A stretch of 64,000 nucleotides of DNA from Herbaspirillum sp. RV1423 (GCF_000577615.1 NZ_CBXX010000010.1:1-64000), one strand, 5' to 3'; shown: positions 42,382 to 52,366, counted from the stretch's first letter. Made by a program: numbers and translations. Notes: generated by a model not told the origin, from the letters alone.

Positions 42382-42830
42382 CCCAAGCCCGCCTGAATCT
42401 CTTTATCCAACACGAGCACGCCAAGCGCCTGGACGAACTGGCCGCCAAGAAAGGCGTGTCAAAATCCTCCATCGTTGCGGCGGCGCTCGCGTCCTGGCTC
42501 TCACCGGACGCGGGTGACCAGCGCGAGGCGGCCACCGCCAAACGGCTGGATCGGCTGTCGCGCCAGTTCGAGCGTCTGGAGCGTGACCAGAACATCCTGA
42601 TCGAAACGCTGGCGCTATACGTGCGCTACTACCTCACGGTCAGCACGCCGGTGCCGGAGGCCCATCAGGAAGCCGCAAAAGCACAGGGCAAGGCGCGCTT
42701 CGAGCAGTTCATCGAACAGCTCGGTCGCCACCTGCTGCGCGGACGTAGCCTGGTCAAGGAGGTCTACGAGGAAATCCAGCCTGATGCCGCACGGCTGGCA
42801 GAAGCAGCGATGCAGGAGGACGGAGCATGA
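42378..42830 (+). CDS. CopG/RHH-type protein between traG and trbB
   Basis: A 150-residue protein. Its N-terminal TQARLNLFIQHEHAKRLDEL plus AAKKGVSKSSIVAAALASWL is a ribbon-helix-helix DNA-binding domain. A coiled-coil-like region (AKRLDRLSRQFERLERDQNI) and a helical C-terminus follow. It is a regular member of the traG-trb cluster in this family. It may regulate the transfer operon. Overlaps both neighbours by four bases. Confidence 0.85.
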   Translation: MTQARLNLFIQHEHAKRLDELAAKKGVSKSSIVAAALASWLSPDAGDQREAATAKRLDRLSRQFERLERDQNILIETLALYVRYYLTVSTPVPEAHQEAAKAQGKARFEQFIEQLGRHLLRGRSLVKEVYEEIQPDAARLAEAAMQEDGA

Positions 42831-43855
42831 GCTCCGTCCCCAAGCTGCCATCTGCGCCGCCATCATCCGCCGCCACGTCGCTGGACCGGCGTATCCGAAT
42901 GCTGCGTACGGCGATGGGGCCGCTGATCGCCGCTGCGCTGGAAGACCCGGATGTGGTGGAGATCATGCTCAACCCGGATGGCTCCTTGTGGATTGATCGG
43001 CTGTCGTCGGGTCGCTCGCCGACAGGCGTCAAACTGTCTGAGGCCGATGGCGAACGCATCATCCGGCTGGTTGCCGCGCATGTCGGCACCGAAGTACATC
43101 GCGGTCAGCCGCTGCTGACCGCCGAGCTGCCGGAAACCGGCGAGCGCTTCGAGGGCATCTTGCCGCCCGCCGCGCCGGGACCGGCTTTCGCCTTGCGCAA
43201 GCGCGCTGTGAGCATCATTGGTCTGGAGAGCTATGTTGCCGACGGCATCCTGACCGAGGAGCAAGCCGAGTTCCTGCGCCGCGCGGTGCGCGAGCGGCTG
43301 AACATTCTGATCGCTGGGGGCACTAGCACGGGTAAGACCACGCTGGCCAACGCCTTGCTGGCCGAGATCGCCGCCACTGGCGACCGGGTGCTGGTACTCG
43401 AAGACACCGTGGAGCTGCAGTGTGCCGCCCGCGACCACGTATCGCTGCGCACGCGGGCCGGCGTGGTGTCGATGGCCGAACTGGTGCGCGCCACGATGCG
43501 GCTGCGGCCTGATCGCGTCGTCGTTGGTGAGGTGCGCGGCGGTGAGGCACTGGACCTCATCAAGGTCTGGGGCACAGGCCACCCCGGCGGTATCGCCACC
43601 ATCCACGCGAGTTCCGCCCACGGCGCGCTGCTGCGCCTGGAACAACTGATTCTCGAAGTCGCCTTGACCCCGCCACGGGCGCTGATCGCCGAGGCGGTGA
43701 ATGTCGTTGTCTTCATCGCCGGGCGCGGCCGTGCCCGCCATGTCCAGACCATCGCCCGCGTTGTCGGTTTCGACGGCCACGGCTACCAACTCGACGACGC
43801 GCTCGTGCCGCCACTCCCTTCCATTTCCTTAACCACCCCTGGAGAACTGCCATGA
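42827..43855 (+). CDS. trbB: TrbB/VirB11 secretion ATPase
   Basis: A 342-residue hexameric ATPase of the conjugative type IV secretion system. Walker A is GGTSTGKTTLAN (near residue 165), an Asp box follows as VLVLEDTVELQ, and the Walker B region is RPDRVVVGEVRGGEALDLI, with the His box HPGGIATIHAS. It powers assembly and substrate transfer from the cytoplasmic side. Overlaps trbC. Confidence 0.96.
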   Translation: MSSVPKLPSAPPSSAATSLDRRIRMLRTAMGPLIAAALEDPDVVEIMLNPDGSLWIDRLSSGRSPTGVKLSEADGERIIRLVAAHVGTEVHRGQPLLTAELPETGERFEGILPPAAPGPAFALRKRAVSIIGLESYVADGILTEEQAEFLRRAVRERLNILIAGGTSTGKTTLANALLAEIAATGDRVLVLEDTVELQCAARDHVSLRTRAGVVSMAELVRATMRLRPDRVVVGEVRGGEALDLIKVWGTGHPGGIATIHASSAHGALLRLEQLILEVALTPPRALIAEAVNVVVFIAGRGRARHVQTIARVVGFDGHGYQLDDALVPPLPSISLTTPGELP

Positions 43856-44223
43856 CGCGTACCCCTGCTCATACCGATACACTTGCCTTTCGTATTTCTG
43901 TAAATCCACATCTGCGGCTGGCGCTACACGTTGCCGTGCTCGCCGCACTGATGCTGTGCCTGGCAACGACTGCCCACGCGGCCGGCTCCAGCATGCCCTG
44001 GGAAGGGCCACTGCAATCCATCCTTGAATCGATCCAGGGACCGGTGGCCCGGATCGTGGCGGTAATCATCATCATTTCCACCGGCCTGGCGCTGGCCTTC
44101 GGCGATACGTCGGGCGGCTTCCGCAAGCTGATCCAGATCGTGTTTGGGCTGTCGATCGCGTTCGCCGCGTCCTCGTTCTTCCTGTCGTTCTTCTCGTTCT
44201 CGGGCGGGGCGGTGGTCGCATGA
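43852..44223 (+). CDS. trbC: TrbC/VirB2 conjugative pilin
   Basis: A 123-residue pilin precursor. A long signal region ends near ATTAHAAGSSMPWEGP, the probable cleavage site. Two hydrophobic helices follow (IVAVIIIISTGLALAF and LIQIVFGLSIAFAASSFFL). It should be processed and cyclised by the TraF-type peptidase at 32310. The start overlaps the trbB stop. Confidence 0.93.
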   Translation: MTRTPAHTDTLAFRISVNPHLRLALHVAVLAALMLCLATTAHAAGSSMPWEGPLQSILESIQGPVARIVAVIIIISTGLALAFGDTSGGFRKLIQIVFGLSIAFAASSFFLSFFSFSGGAVVA

Positions 44224-44492
44224 GTACCGAGATCGAGTTCGCTTCCGGCTTTGAAGTGCCGCTGCATCGGTCTTTGACCGAACCGATCCTGCTGGGCGGC
44301 GCGCCGCGCACCGTGGCGATCGCCAACGGCACGCTGGCCGCTGCCGTTGGTCTGGGCCTGCAACTGTGGATTCCCGGTCTGGTGCTGTGGATCGTCGGCC
44401 ATTCGCTGGCGGTCTGGGGGGCGCGGCTCGATCCGCAGTTCATGGCTGTGTTCGCCCGGCACATCAAGCACCGCTCACTGCTGGATGTGTGA
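44220..44492 (+). CDS. trbD: TrbD/VirB3 inner-membrane protein
   Basis: A 90-residue membrane protein with FEVPLHRSLTEPILLGGAPR at the start and a hydrophobic hairpin (IANGTLAAAVGLGLQLWIPG and LVLWIVGHSLAVWG). This is the VirB3-like family associated with the TrbE ATPase. It is 18 bp upstream of trbE and overlaps trbC by four bases. Confidence 0.93.
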   Translation: MSTEIEFASGFEVPLHRSLTEPILLGGAPRTVAIANGTLAAAVGLGLQLWIPGLVLWIVGHSLAVWGARLDPQFMAVFARHIKHRSLLDV

Positions 44493-44510
44493 GACCGACA
44501 AGGACACACC

Positions 44511-46940
44511 ATGATGAATCTCGCTGAATACCGCAAGCGTCCCGCGCTACTGGCCGACTGGTTGCCCTGGGCCGGGCTGGTCGCTCCGGGGGTTGTGCTC
44601 AACAAGGATGGTTCGTTCCAGCGCACGGCACGCTTTCGCGGGCCGGACCTGGACAGTGCCACGCAGGGTGAACTGATCGCCACGTCGGCGCGGCTGAACA
44701 ATGCGCTGCGCCGGTTGGGATCGGGCTGGGCCTTGTTCGTCGAAGCCGAGCGGCGTGCCGCCGCCGACTACCCGCACTCGGATTTTCCCGAGCCGCTGTC
44801 CTGGCTGGTGGACGAGGAACGCCGGGCCTCGTTCGAGGAAGACCACAGCCACTTCGAGAGCAGCTACCACCTGACGCTGGTGTACCTGCCCGCCGAGGAA
44901 TCGCGCGCCCGCGCCGCCAAGCTGCTGTACGAGAACACGCCGCAGGGCGGCGTGGACTGGCGCGAGCGGCTGGAGTCGTTCGTCTCGGAGACGGATCGTT
45001 TTTTTGACCTGCTCGATGGTGTCATGCCGGAGATCGTCTTGCTGGACGACAGCCAGACGCTGACCTATCTGCATGCGACCGTTTCGACGCGGCGCTATCG
45101 GGTCGCTGTGCCGGAGCATCCGCTCTACCTCGATGCCTTGCTGACCGATTCCGCGTTGGTGGGAGGTTTGGCACCCATGCTGGGTGACCAGCACTTGCGC
45201 GTGGCATCGGTGCGCGGTTTCCCGACCTCGACCTGGCCGGGGCTGCTGGACGACCTCAACCGGCTCGGCTTCGCCTACCGCTGGTCCACACGCTTTCTCT
45301 GCATGGACAAATCCGAAGCAGAAAAGGAGCTCACGCGCCTGCGCCGCCAGTGGTTCGCCAAGCGCAAGAACGTCGTGGCCTTGTTGCGCGAAACGATCTT
45401 CCAGCAGGAAAGTCCGCTGGTCGATACCGACGCTTCGAACAAGGCGAACGATGCTGATTCCGCCTTGCAGGAACTGGGCAGCGATCAAGTCGCCTTCGGC
45501 TATGTCACCGCGACGGTGACGGTACTCGATGCCGATGCCGGCGCAGCCGACGAGAAGCTGCGCAGAGTGGAACGTGTCATCCAGGGCCGTGGCTTCGTCA
45601 CGATCCCGGAAACGCTCAATGCCGTGGAGGCGTGGCTGTCCTCGATTCCGGGCAATGCCTACGCCAACGTCCGTCAGCCGATCATCTCGACGCTGAACCT
45701 CGCGCACCTGATGCCGGTATCGGCGGTGTGGGCCGGGCCGGAGCGCAATGACCATCTGAACGGGCCACCATTGATCGTGACGCGCACCGATGGCGCCACG
45801 CCGTTCCGACTGGTGACGCACATCGGCGACGTGGGCCACACGCTGGTGGTCGGCCCGACCGGCATGGGCAAATCGGTGCTGCTTGCCACGTTGGCGATGC
45901 AGTTTCGTCGCTATCCCGGCTCGCGCATCTTTGCCTTCGACATGGGGCGCTCAATGCGCGCCACCATCCTGGGCCTGGGCGGCGAGCACTATGACCTGGG
46001 CACGGACGGCGAGATCGCCTTCCAGCCGTTGGCCCGCATCGACCAGGAGAGCTACCGCACCTGGGCCGCCGAGTGGCTGGAAGGGCGATTGCTGCATGAA
46101 GGCGCAGTTGTCGGCCCGGAAGAAAAGGCCGCTATCTGGTCGGCACTGGGGAGTCTGGCGGGTGCACCGGTGGAGCAGCGCACCTTGACCGGGCTGTCGG
46201 TACTGCTGCAATCGAATGCTTTACGTCAGGCCTTGCAGCCTTACGTGCTTGGCGGCGCGCACGGCAAGCTGCTGGACGCGGATTCGGATCGCTTGGGTTC
46301 TGGTTCCGTCCAGTGTTTCGAGATGGAAGAGCTGATGCATAGCAAGGCCGCTGTGCTGGCCGTGCTGGGCTATCTGTTCGCGCGTTTCGACGAACGCTTC
46401 GACGGCGCGCCGACCTTGCTGATTCTTGACGAGGCCTGGTTGTTCCTCGACGACCCGGTGTTTGCCGCGCGCATCCGCCAGTGGCTCAAGACGCTGCGCA
46501 AAAAGAACGTCAGCGTCATTTTTGCCACGCAGTCGCTGGCCGACATTCAGAACTCGTCCATAGCCCCGGCCATCGTGGAGAGCTGCGCCAGCCGCATCTT
46601 CCTGCCGAATCCGCAGGCGACCGAACCGCAGATTCGCACGATCTACGAAGGCTTTGGTTTGAACCGTCGCCAGATCGACATCGTGGCCGAGGCGGTTCCC
46701 AAACGCGACTACTACTACCAGTCCCGGCTGGGCAACCGCTTGTTCGACCTGGACCTGGGGCCGATCACGCTGGCCTTTGTGGGTGCCTCGACGCCGCAGG
46801 ACCAGCGCGACCTTGATTCGGTATCCGGTTCAGTGCCGCCTCCCGACTTCGCAGCCGCCTGGCTGCGACATCGCGGCCTCGATTGGGCCGCCGACCTTGT
46901 TCCGTCCTTTCCATCCATTCCACAGGAGAACGCACCATGA
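44511..46940 (+). CDS. trbE: TrbE/VirB4 secretion ATPase
   Basis: An 809-residue ATPase, the largest of the type IV secretion machinery. Walker A is VVGPTGMGKSVLL (near residue 450) and Walker B TLLILDEAWLFLDD (near 640), followed by the FATQSLADIQNS sensor block. It should energise pilus assembly and DNA translocation. It is full length with no disruption, and it overlaps trbJ by four bases. Confidence 0.96.
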   Translation: MMNLAEYRKRPALLADWLPWAGLVAPGVVLNKDGSFQRTARFRGPDLDSATQGELIATSARLNNALRRLGSGWALFVEAERRAAADYPHSDFPEPLSWLVDEERRASFEEDHSHFESSYHLTLVYLPAEESRARAAKLLYENTPQGGVDWRERLESFVSETDRFFDLLDGVMPEIVLLDDSQTLTYLHATVSTRRYRVAVPEHPLYLDALLTDSALVGGLAPMLGDQHLRVASVRGFPTSTWPGLLDDLNRLGFAYRWSTRFLCMDKSEAEKELTRLRRQWFAKRKNVVALLRETIFQQESPLVDTDASNKANDADSALQELGSDQVAFGYVTATVTVLDADAGAADEKLRRVERVIQGRGFVTIPETLNAVEAWLSSIPGNAYANVRQPIISTLNLAHLMPVSAVWAGPERNDHLNGPPLIVTRTDGATPFRLVTHIGDVGHTLVVGPTGMGKSVLLATLAMQFRRYPGSRIFAFDMGRSMRATILGLGGEHYDLGTDGEIAFQPLARIDQESYRTWAAEWLEGRLLHEGAVVGPEEKAAIWSALGSLAGAPVEQRTLTGLSVLLQSNALRQALQPYVLGGAHGKLLDADSDRLGSGSVQCFEMEELMHSKAAVLAVLGYLFARFDERFDGAPTLLILDEAWLFLDDPVFAARIRQWLKTLRKKNVSVIFATQSLADIQNSSIAPAIVESCASRIFLPNPQATEPQIRTIYEGFGLNRRQIDIVAEAVPKRDYYYQSRLGNRLFDLDLGPITLAFVGASTPQDQRDLDSVSGSVPPPDFAAAWLRHRGLDWAADLVPSFPSIPQENAP

Positions 46941-47665
46941 AAAAGACCATCCTCGCCATTGCCGCCGCAGCGTTGGTGACCCTGATGCCCGTCGCACACG
47001 CGCAGTGGGTCGTGATCGATCCGTCCAACTTGGCCCAGAACATCATGACGGCCGCGCGCACGCTGGAGCAGATCAACAACCAGATCAGGCAGCTCCAGAA
47101 TCAGGCGCAGTCGCTGATGAACCAGGCGAAGAACCTCACCGGTCTGGACTTCAGCGCGTTGAATGAACTGCGTGCGTCGCTGTCGGCGACCAACCAGCTT
47201 ATCCAGCAGGCGCAAGGCCTGGCGTTCAACGTGTCGCAAATGGAGACCGAATTCCAGCGGCTCTACCCTGACGCGTATTCCGCCTCTATTCCGGGCGCGC
47301 AGATGGCGACCGATGCGCGTTCGCGCTGGCGCAATTCGCTGGAAGCGCTGCGCACCGCGACCAAGGTGCAGTCGCAAGCTGTGCAGAACTTCGCGTCCGA
47401 CGAGCAGACGCTGACGGACCTGGTGAACCGCAGTCAGTCGGCGGTCGGCGCTTTGCAGGCCACACAGGCGACCAACCAGTTGCTGGCCTTGCAGGCCCGG
47501 CAGTCGATCCAGGCGCAGCAACTTCAGATTACGCAAGACCGTGCGACCGCGCTGGAGCAGGCGCGCATTGTTGCCGTGCAGGAGCGTGCCCGCGAAGTGC
47601 GGCGGCGTTTCATCGGTGACGGAACGCCGTACACCCCGCAGACCATCGATTTCTACAGGAACTGA
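46937..47665 (+). CDS. trbJ: TrbJ/VirB5 minor pilin-type protein
   Basis: A 242-residue exported protein with a signal peptide (KKTILAIAAAALVTLMPVAH, cleavage near AQWV). A long helical, Gln-rich body follows, as in VirB5-type proteins: LEQINNQIRQLQNQAQSLMN is typical. It ends RRRFIGDGTPYTPQT, echoing the entry-exclusion lipoprotein at 39865. It is secreted to the periplasm or pilus tip. Confidence 0.93.
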   Translation: MKKTILAIAAAALVTLMPVAHAQWVVIDPSNLAQNIMTAARTLEQINNQIRQLQNQAQSLMNQAKNLTGLDFSALNELRASLSATNQLIQQAQGLAFNVSQMETEFQRLYPDAYSASIPGAQMATDARSRWRNSLEALRTATKVQSQAVQNFASDEQTLTDLVNRSQSAVGALQATQATNQLLALQARQSIQAQQLQITQDRATALEQARIVAVQERAREVRRRFIGDGTPYTPQTIDFYRN

Positions 47666-47676
47666 GAGGCGATGCC

Positions 47677-49071
47677 ATGAACGACGTTTCCGTCATCGAC
47701 CATTTCCTCAGCGTCTTCTCGCATTACATCGACTCCGGTTTCGGTTTGCTACGAGGAGAAGTGGCTTTCCTGACTACCACGCTGGTGGTGATCGACATGA
47801 CGCTGGCCGGCCTGTTCTGGGCCATGAGCCACGCCAGCGGTGGCGGCGATGACATCATTGGAAAGCTCATCAAGAAGGTGCTGTATGTGGGTACCTTCGC
47901 CTACATCATCGGTAACTTCAATCTGCTGGCCGGCATCGTGTTCCGGTCCTTCGCGGGCTTGGGGTTGGTGGCGTCCGGCTCGATGATCACGCAAGCCGAG
48001 TTCCTGCAGCCGGGGCGGCTGGCCAAGGTGGGCATCGACGCTGGTGCGCCGATCCTGAAGCAGATCGGCGACATGGCGGGCTTCCCCGAAGTGTTCGTGA
48101 ACCTTGACGCGATCGTCGTTTTGTTCCTGGCCTGGCTGGTGCTGATCGTAAGTTTCTTCGTACTCGCGGTGCAGCTCTTCGTCACCTTGATCGAATTCAA
48201 GCTGACCACGCTTGCAGGCTTCGTGCTGGTGCCGTTCGCTCTGTGGAACAAGACCTCGTTTCTCGCTGAAAAAGTGTTGGGCAACGTGGTGTCGTCAGGC
48301 ATCAAAGTGCTGGTGCTGGCGGTCATCGTAGGGATTGGCACGGGGTTGTTTGCCGAATTCCAGGTGACGCCGGATGAACCCTCCATCGACCACGCGCTGA
48401 CCATCATGCTGGCCGCATTGGCGATGCTGGGCCTGGGAATCTTCGGGCCAGGCATCGCGACTGGGCTGGTGTCTGGGGCACCGCAGTTGGGTGCAGGTGC
48501 CGTTGCCGGAACCGCGTTGGGCGTAGCGGGAGCAGCGGTCGCCGTGGGTGCTGCCGCCACCGGCGTGGGCGGCGCGGTGGCGTCCGGTGCGCGTATGGCG
48601 CCGGGTGCCGCAAAGATGGCCGCGAGCGGTGCTCGCTCGATGACCTCGACCGCCAGCAGCGCGAAGTCCGCGTTCCAGGCCGGCTCTGCCGGTGCAGGTG
48701 GCGGACTCAAAGGAGCGGCAGCAGGCCTGGGCAACGTCGCCAAGACGGGTGCGCAATCGGTGGGGCAGAAGGTCGCCGCCGGAGCCAAGTCGATGAAGGA
48801 CCGGGCGGCGGCGGCCATCAAGCCGGATGCCCCGGCATCCGGGGCTGGAGCTGGTGCCGGTGCCGGTGCGGCCAGCACGGCCAATGGCCCGGCCGCTCAA
48901 GGCGGTGCCGATGCCGCCCCCACTGACACCCAACAACCCGCGTGGGCCAAGCGCCTGCATCGCCGCCAGCAGATCAGCCATGCCGCCTCGACCGTCGCCC
49001 ACACGCTGCGCGGTGGAGACGGCGGCGGCTCGGGCAGTAGCCCCAGCCTGCGCGACCCCTCGGATTCATAA
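47677..49071 (+). CDS. trbL: TrbL/VirB6 polytopic channel protein
   Basis: A 464-residue inner-membrane protein with about six hydrophobic segments between residues 25 and 260, starting MNDVSVIDHFLSVFSHYIDS. The C-terminal 200 residues are extremely rich in Ala and Gly and probably extend into the periplasm or cytoplasm. This is the family-typical layout of TrbL. It forms part of the inner-membrane channel. Confidence 0.94.
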   Translation: MNDVSVIDHFLSVFSHYIDSGFGLLRGEVAFLTTTLVVIDMTLAGLFWAMSHASGGGDDIIGKLIKKVLYVGTFAYIIGNFNLLAGIVFRSFAGLGLVASGSMITQAEFLQPGRLAKVGIDAGAPILKQIGDMAGFPEVFVNLDAIVVLFLAWLVLIVSFFVLAVQLFVTLIEFKLTTLAGFVLVPFALWNKTSFLAEKVLGNVVSSGIKVLVLAVIVGIGTGLFAEFQVTPDEPSIDHALTIMLAALAMLGLGIFGPGIATGLVSGAPQLGAGAVAGTALGVAGAAVAVGAAATGVGGAVASGARMAPGAAKMAASGARSMTSTASSAKSAFQAGSAGAGGGLKGAAAGLGNVAKTGAQSVGQKVAAGAKSMKDRAAAAIKPDAPASGAGAGAGAGAASTANGPAAQGGADAAPTDTQQPAWAKRLHRRQQISHAASTVAHTLRGGDGGGSGSSPSLRDPSDS

Positions 49072-49083
49072 GGAGAACATCTC

Positions 49084-49788
49084 ATGCGATTCAAACGTTC
49101 ATTGGTGCGCTATGCGGACACGCCGCAGCCTGCCACTCCCTACCAATCTGCCGAACAGGTTTGGGATGACCGTATCGGCTCGGCCCGCGTGCAGGCAAAG
49201 AACTGGCGGTTGATGGCTTTCGGTTGCCTGGTGCTGGCCTTGCTGATGGCTGGCGGCCTGGTCTGGCGCTCGGCGCAGTCCATCGTCACACCCTTTGTGG
49301 TGGAAGTGGACAGCGGCGGGCAGGTGCGCGCAGTCGGCGAAGCCGCCACGCCCTACAAGCCCAACGACGCGCAGACGGCCCACCACTTGGGGCGCTTCGT
49401 CACGCTGGTGCGCTCGCTCTCCATTGACCCTATCGTCGTGCGGCAAAACTGGCTGGATGCCTACGACTACACCACCGACCGCGGCGCGGCCGTGCTCAAC
49501 GACTACGCGCGTACCAACGATCCCTTTGCCCGCATCGGCAAGGAGTCGGTCACGGTGCAGATCACCAGCATCGTGCGCGCCAGTGACGCGTCGTTCAACG
49601 TGCGGTGGACCGAACGCCGCTATGTCAACGGCGCAGCCGCTGGACTGGAGCGCTGGACCGCTGTTGTGTCCGTCGTCCTGCAAACGCCGCGCACCGAGGA
49701 ACGGTTGCGCCGCAATCCGCTGGGCATCTACGTCAATGGGTTGTCGTGGAGCCGTGAACTCGATTCTTCCGAAGGAAACAAGCCATGA
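49084..49788 (+). CDS. trbF: TrbF/VirB8 inner-membrane core protein
   Basis: A 234-residue bitopic protein. One transmembrane helix (LMAFGCLVLALLMAGGLVW) near residues 40-60 precedes a periplasmic VirB8-type NTF2-like domain that includes WLDAYDYTTDRGAAVLNDYA. It ends with the conserved NPLGIYVNGLSWSREL. Overlaps trbG by four bases. Confidence 0.95.
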   Translation: MRFKRSLVRYADTPQPATPYQSAEQVWDDRIGSARVQAKNWRLMAFGCLVLALLMAGGLVWRSAQSIVTPFVVEVDSGGQVRAVGEAATPYKPNDAQTAHHLGRFVTLVRSLSIDPIVVRQNWLDAYDYTTDRGAAVLNDYARTNDPFARIGKESVTVQITSIVRASDASFNVRWTERRYVNGAAAGLERWTAVVSVVLQTPRTEERLRRNPLGIYVNGLSWSRELDSSEGNKP

Positions 49789-50774
49789 AACCGTCTTTGC
49801 GCATTTACGTATCTCTGTCCCTTCTGGCCGCCCTTGCTGGCTGCGCCACGCAGGGCAAGCCGCCACCGTCCATCACGCTCGATGAGCCGGTCGCGGCGCA
49901 GCCGCTGCCGGAGTTGCCCAAGCCCATCGAGGTGGTCGCGGTTCCGCAGCCCTTGCCATTGCCCGAGCAGTTGAAGCTGTTGCCGGAACCGGCTGATGAA
50001 AAGTCCAAACCAGAACCTGCCGACGAGAAGGTGCGCGTCTCACGGGCCAATCTGGAGGCCCGAATTGCGCCGACCCGCGAGGGTTACGTCAATGCGATCC
50101 AGGTCTGGCCGTTCACCGATGGTGCGCTGTACCAGGTCTATGCCAGTCCGGGTCGGGTGACCGTCGTGTCGCTCCAACCCGGTGAGGAACTGGTGACGGT
50201 CGCCGCCGGCGATACCGTGCGCTGGATCGTGGGCGATACGTCCAGCGGCGCGGGGGCCGGTCTGCGCGTGAGCATACTGGTCAAGCCAACGCGCAGCGGT
50301 CTCAAGACCAATCTGGTCGTTACCACTAACCGGCGCACCTACCTGATCGAGCTGACCTCGACTGAGAAGGCATGGATGGCGTCGGTGTCGTGGGACTACC
50401 CGAAAGACCGCATGCTGGCCCTGCAGCGCCAGGCGCAGGCGGCACAAGCCGCTGCACCGGTCGATGCCGGCTTGTCGCTGGAGAATATCCGCTTCCGCTA
50501 CGCGATCACGGGTAGCAATCCGCCGTGGAAGCCGCTGCGCGCCTTCGACGATGGCGAGAAGGTCTATATCCAGTTCCCCGGTGGCATCGCCCAAGGCGAA
50601 CTGCCGCCGCTATTCGTCATTGGCACGCAGGGCGATGGGCAACTGGTCAACTACCGCTTCCGTTCGCCGTACTACATCGTGGACCGGCTGTTCGGCGCAG
50701 CCGAACTGCGCCTGGGCGCGGACAAAGGCGACGTGGTGCGGATCGAGCGCACCGATGGCGTGCGGAGGAACTGA
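49785..50774 (+). CDS. trbG: TrbG/VirB9 outer-membrane core component
   Basis: A 329-residue lipoprotein-like protein with a signal ending LAALAGCATQG (lipobox). A Pro-rich linker follows, then the VirB9/CagX-type beta domain including VWPFTDGALYQVYASPGRVT and the C-terminal FRSPYYIVDRLFGAAELRLG. It should form the outer ring of the channel with TrbI. Confidence 0.95.
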   Translation: MKPSLRIYVSLSLLAALAGCATQGKPPPSITLDEPVAAQPLPELPKPIEVVAVPQPLPLPEQLKLLPEPADEKSKPEPADEKVRVSRANLEARIAPTREGYVNAIQVWPFTDGALYQVYASPGRVTVVSLQPGEELVTVAAGDTVRWIVGDTSSGAGAGLRVSILVKPTRSGLKTNLVVTTNRRTYLIELTSTEKAWMASVSWDYPKDRMLALQRQAQAAQAAAPVDAGLSLENIRFRYAITGSNPPWKPLRAFDDGEKVYIQFPGGIAQGELPPLFVIGTQGDGQLVNYRFRSPYYIVDRLFGAAELRLGADKGDVVRIERTDGVRRN

Positions 50775-50776
50775 CC

Positions 50777-52075
50777 ATGAGCCAAGCGGACAATACCCCT
50801 GACACTCCGGTGCCAGACGTGCCGCCCAAGGTGGCCCCGGAGAATGTGACGCTGCGCTCCCAGCCACGTCCAGTCACACGCCTGAACCGGCGCATGCTGG
50901 CAATCCTCGTTGGCGGGCTGGCGACCGCCGTGCTCGGCGGCACCATCTGGTCGTTGCAATCGACGCAGCGCCGTGGCAATGCCGTGCCGGCGGAGCTGTA
51001 CAACGTCGATCGCGTGTCGCGGTCCGAAGGACTCGACCGACTGCCGGCCGACTACTCCAAGCTGCCGCCTGCGGTGCCGCAGTTGGGTGCGCCGCTGCCA
51101 GGTGACCTGGGTGGCCCGATCCACAAAGCCGAACAGCAGGCGCAGGGCTACGGCAACCCGCAATCTGGCCCCAATCCGGCCGAAGCCGAACGCCTGGCGC
51201 GCCTGAAGCAGGCCGAGGAGGCGGCTGCTTCGTCAGTGTTCTTCCGTTCAGGTGGCCAAAAGGTGACTGCTACCGCGCAGCCGCAGGCCTTGCCTGTGGC
51301 CACAGCGCTGGCCGGGAATGCTGCTTTTGATCCGATGGCCGCTGGTCCTGCCTCGACAGTAGCGCAGTCCGCCGATCCCACGACAGTACAGAACCGGCAG
51401 GACCAGAAGGAGGCGTTTCTGTCCAAAGCCGGTTCTACGGAAACCCGTAATTCCGGTTCTCTGCAAATGCCCGCATCGCCATATCAAGTCATGGCCGGTA
51501 CGGTCATCGCCGCTGCGCTGGTCACGGGCATCAAGTCCGACCTGCCGGGCGATGTGATTGCCACGGTGACGGAGCCGGTCTACGACACGGCCACCGGCAA
51601 GTACGTGCTGATCCCGCCGGGCTCGCGCTTGCTGGGCAAATACAACAGCCAGGTGAGCTATGGGCAGAGCCGCGTGCAGGTGGTGTGGAATCGGGTGATC
51701 CTGCCGGATACGTCTTCGTTCCAGCTCGACAAACTGGTCGGCACCGACCCGGCCGGTTATGCGGGCCTGGAAGACGGAGTGGATTGGCATTGGGATCGCG
51801 TCTTTGCAGGTGCTGCGCTCACCACCTTATTGGGCATCGGTGCCGAGCTGGCCGCACCGGAGAATCACAATGGAGGGGATCGCGTGATCATCGCCGGGCG
51901 CGACAGCCTGAAGGACTCTGTGAACCAGGTAGGCCAAGAGATGACCCGGCGCAACATGAACATGCAGCCAACGCTGACCGAGCGACCCGGCCTGCCGGTG
52001 CGCGTCATCGTCAATCGGGATCTGGTGTTGCGGCCGTATCAGCCACTTTTTTTCGTGCGTGGGGGATTACGATGA
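50777..52075 (+). CDS. trbI: TrbI/VirB10 core component
   Basis: A 432-residue protein spanning the envelope. One N-terminal transmembrane helix (RMLAILVGGLATAVLGGTIW) leads to a Pro/Ala/Gln-rich periplasmic stretch and the conserved VirB10 C-terminal domain, seen as VMAGTVIAAALVTGIKSDLP and YVLIPPGSRLLGKYNSQVSY, ending RPGLPVRVIVNRDLVLRPYQ. Overlaps the DUF2274 gene. Confidence 0.95.
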   Translation: MSQADNTPDTPVPDVPPKVAPENVTLRSQPRPVTRLNRRMLAILVGGLATAVLGGTIWSLQSTQRRGNAVPAELYNVDRVSRSEGLDRLPADYSKLPPAVPQLGAPLPGDLGGPIHKAEQQAQGYGNPQSGPNPAEAERLARLKQAEEAAASSVFFRSGGQKVTATAQPQALPVATALAGNAAFDPMAAGPASTVAQSADPTTVQNRQDQKEAFLSKAGSTETRNSGSLQMPASPYQVMAGTVIAAALVTGIKSDLPGDVIATVTEPVYDTATGKYVLIPPGSRLLGKYNSQVSYGQSRVQVVWNRVILPDTSSFQLDKLVGTDPAGYAGLEDGVDWHWDRVFAGAALTTLLGIGAELAAPENHNGGDRVIIAGRDSLKDSVNQVGQEMTRRNMNMQPTLTERPGLPVRVIVNRDLVLRPYQPLFFVRGGLR

Positions 52076-52341
52076 ACGCATTACCCAAAAAATTGCGCCT
52101 TGGGCCGCTACCGAAGACAGAAAGCACAAAGCTGACCTTTGCCTGCCCAGCCAACCTAAAGGCCGACCTCGACCACTATGCGGCACTGCATGCGCAGACC
52201 TATGGCGAATCAGTGGAAGCAGTGACGTTGATTCCGCACATGCTGGAAGCGTTCATGGCTGGGGATCGGGGATTCAAGAAAAGGGACGCATCAAAGCCGG
52301 CGTTGCAGAAGTCACCCCAGCGAGAAGCAACACCTCCGTAG
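52072..52341 (+). CDS. DUF2274 family protein, last gene of the transfer cluster
   Basis: An 89-residue protein beginning MNALPKKLRLGPLPKTESTK and including LTFACPANLKADLDHYAALH, a helical family that ends trb clusters in this ICE type. Function is unknown. Its ATG overlaps the trbI stop, and a strong terminator follows at 52367-52396. Confidence 0.88.
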   Translation: MNALPKKLRLGPLPKTESTKLTFACPANLKADLDHYAALHAQTYGESVEAVTLIPHMLEAFMAGDRGFKKRDASKPALQKSPQREATPP

Positions 52342-52366
52342 GCAAAGTCACAGTCAAAAGCACCCT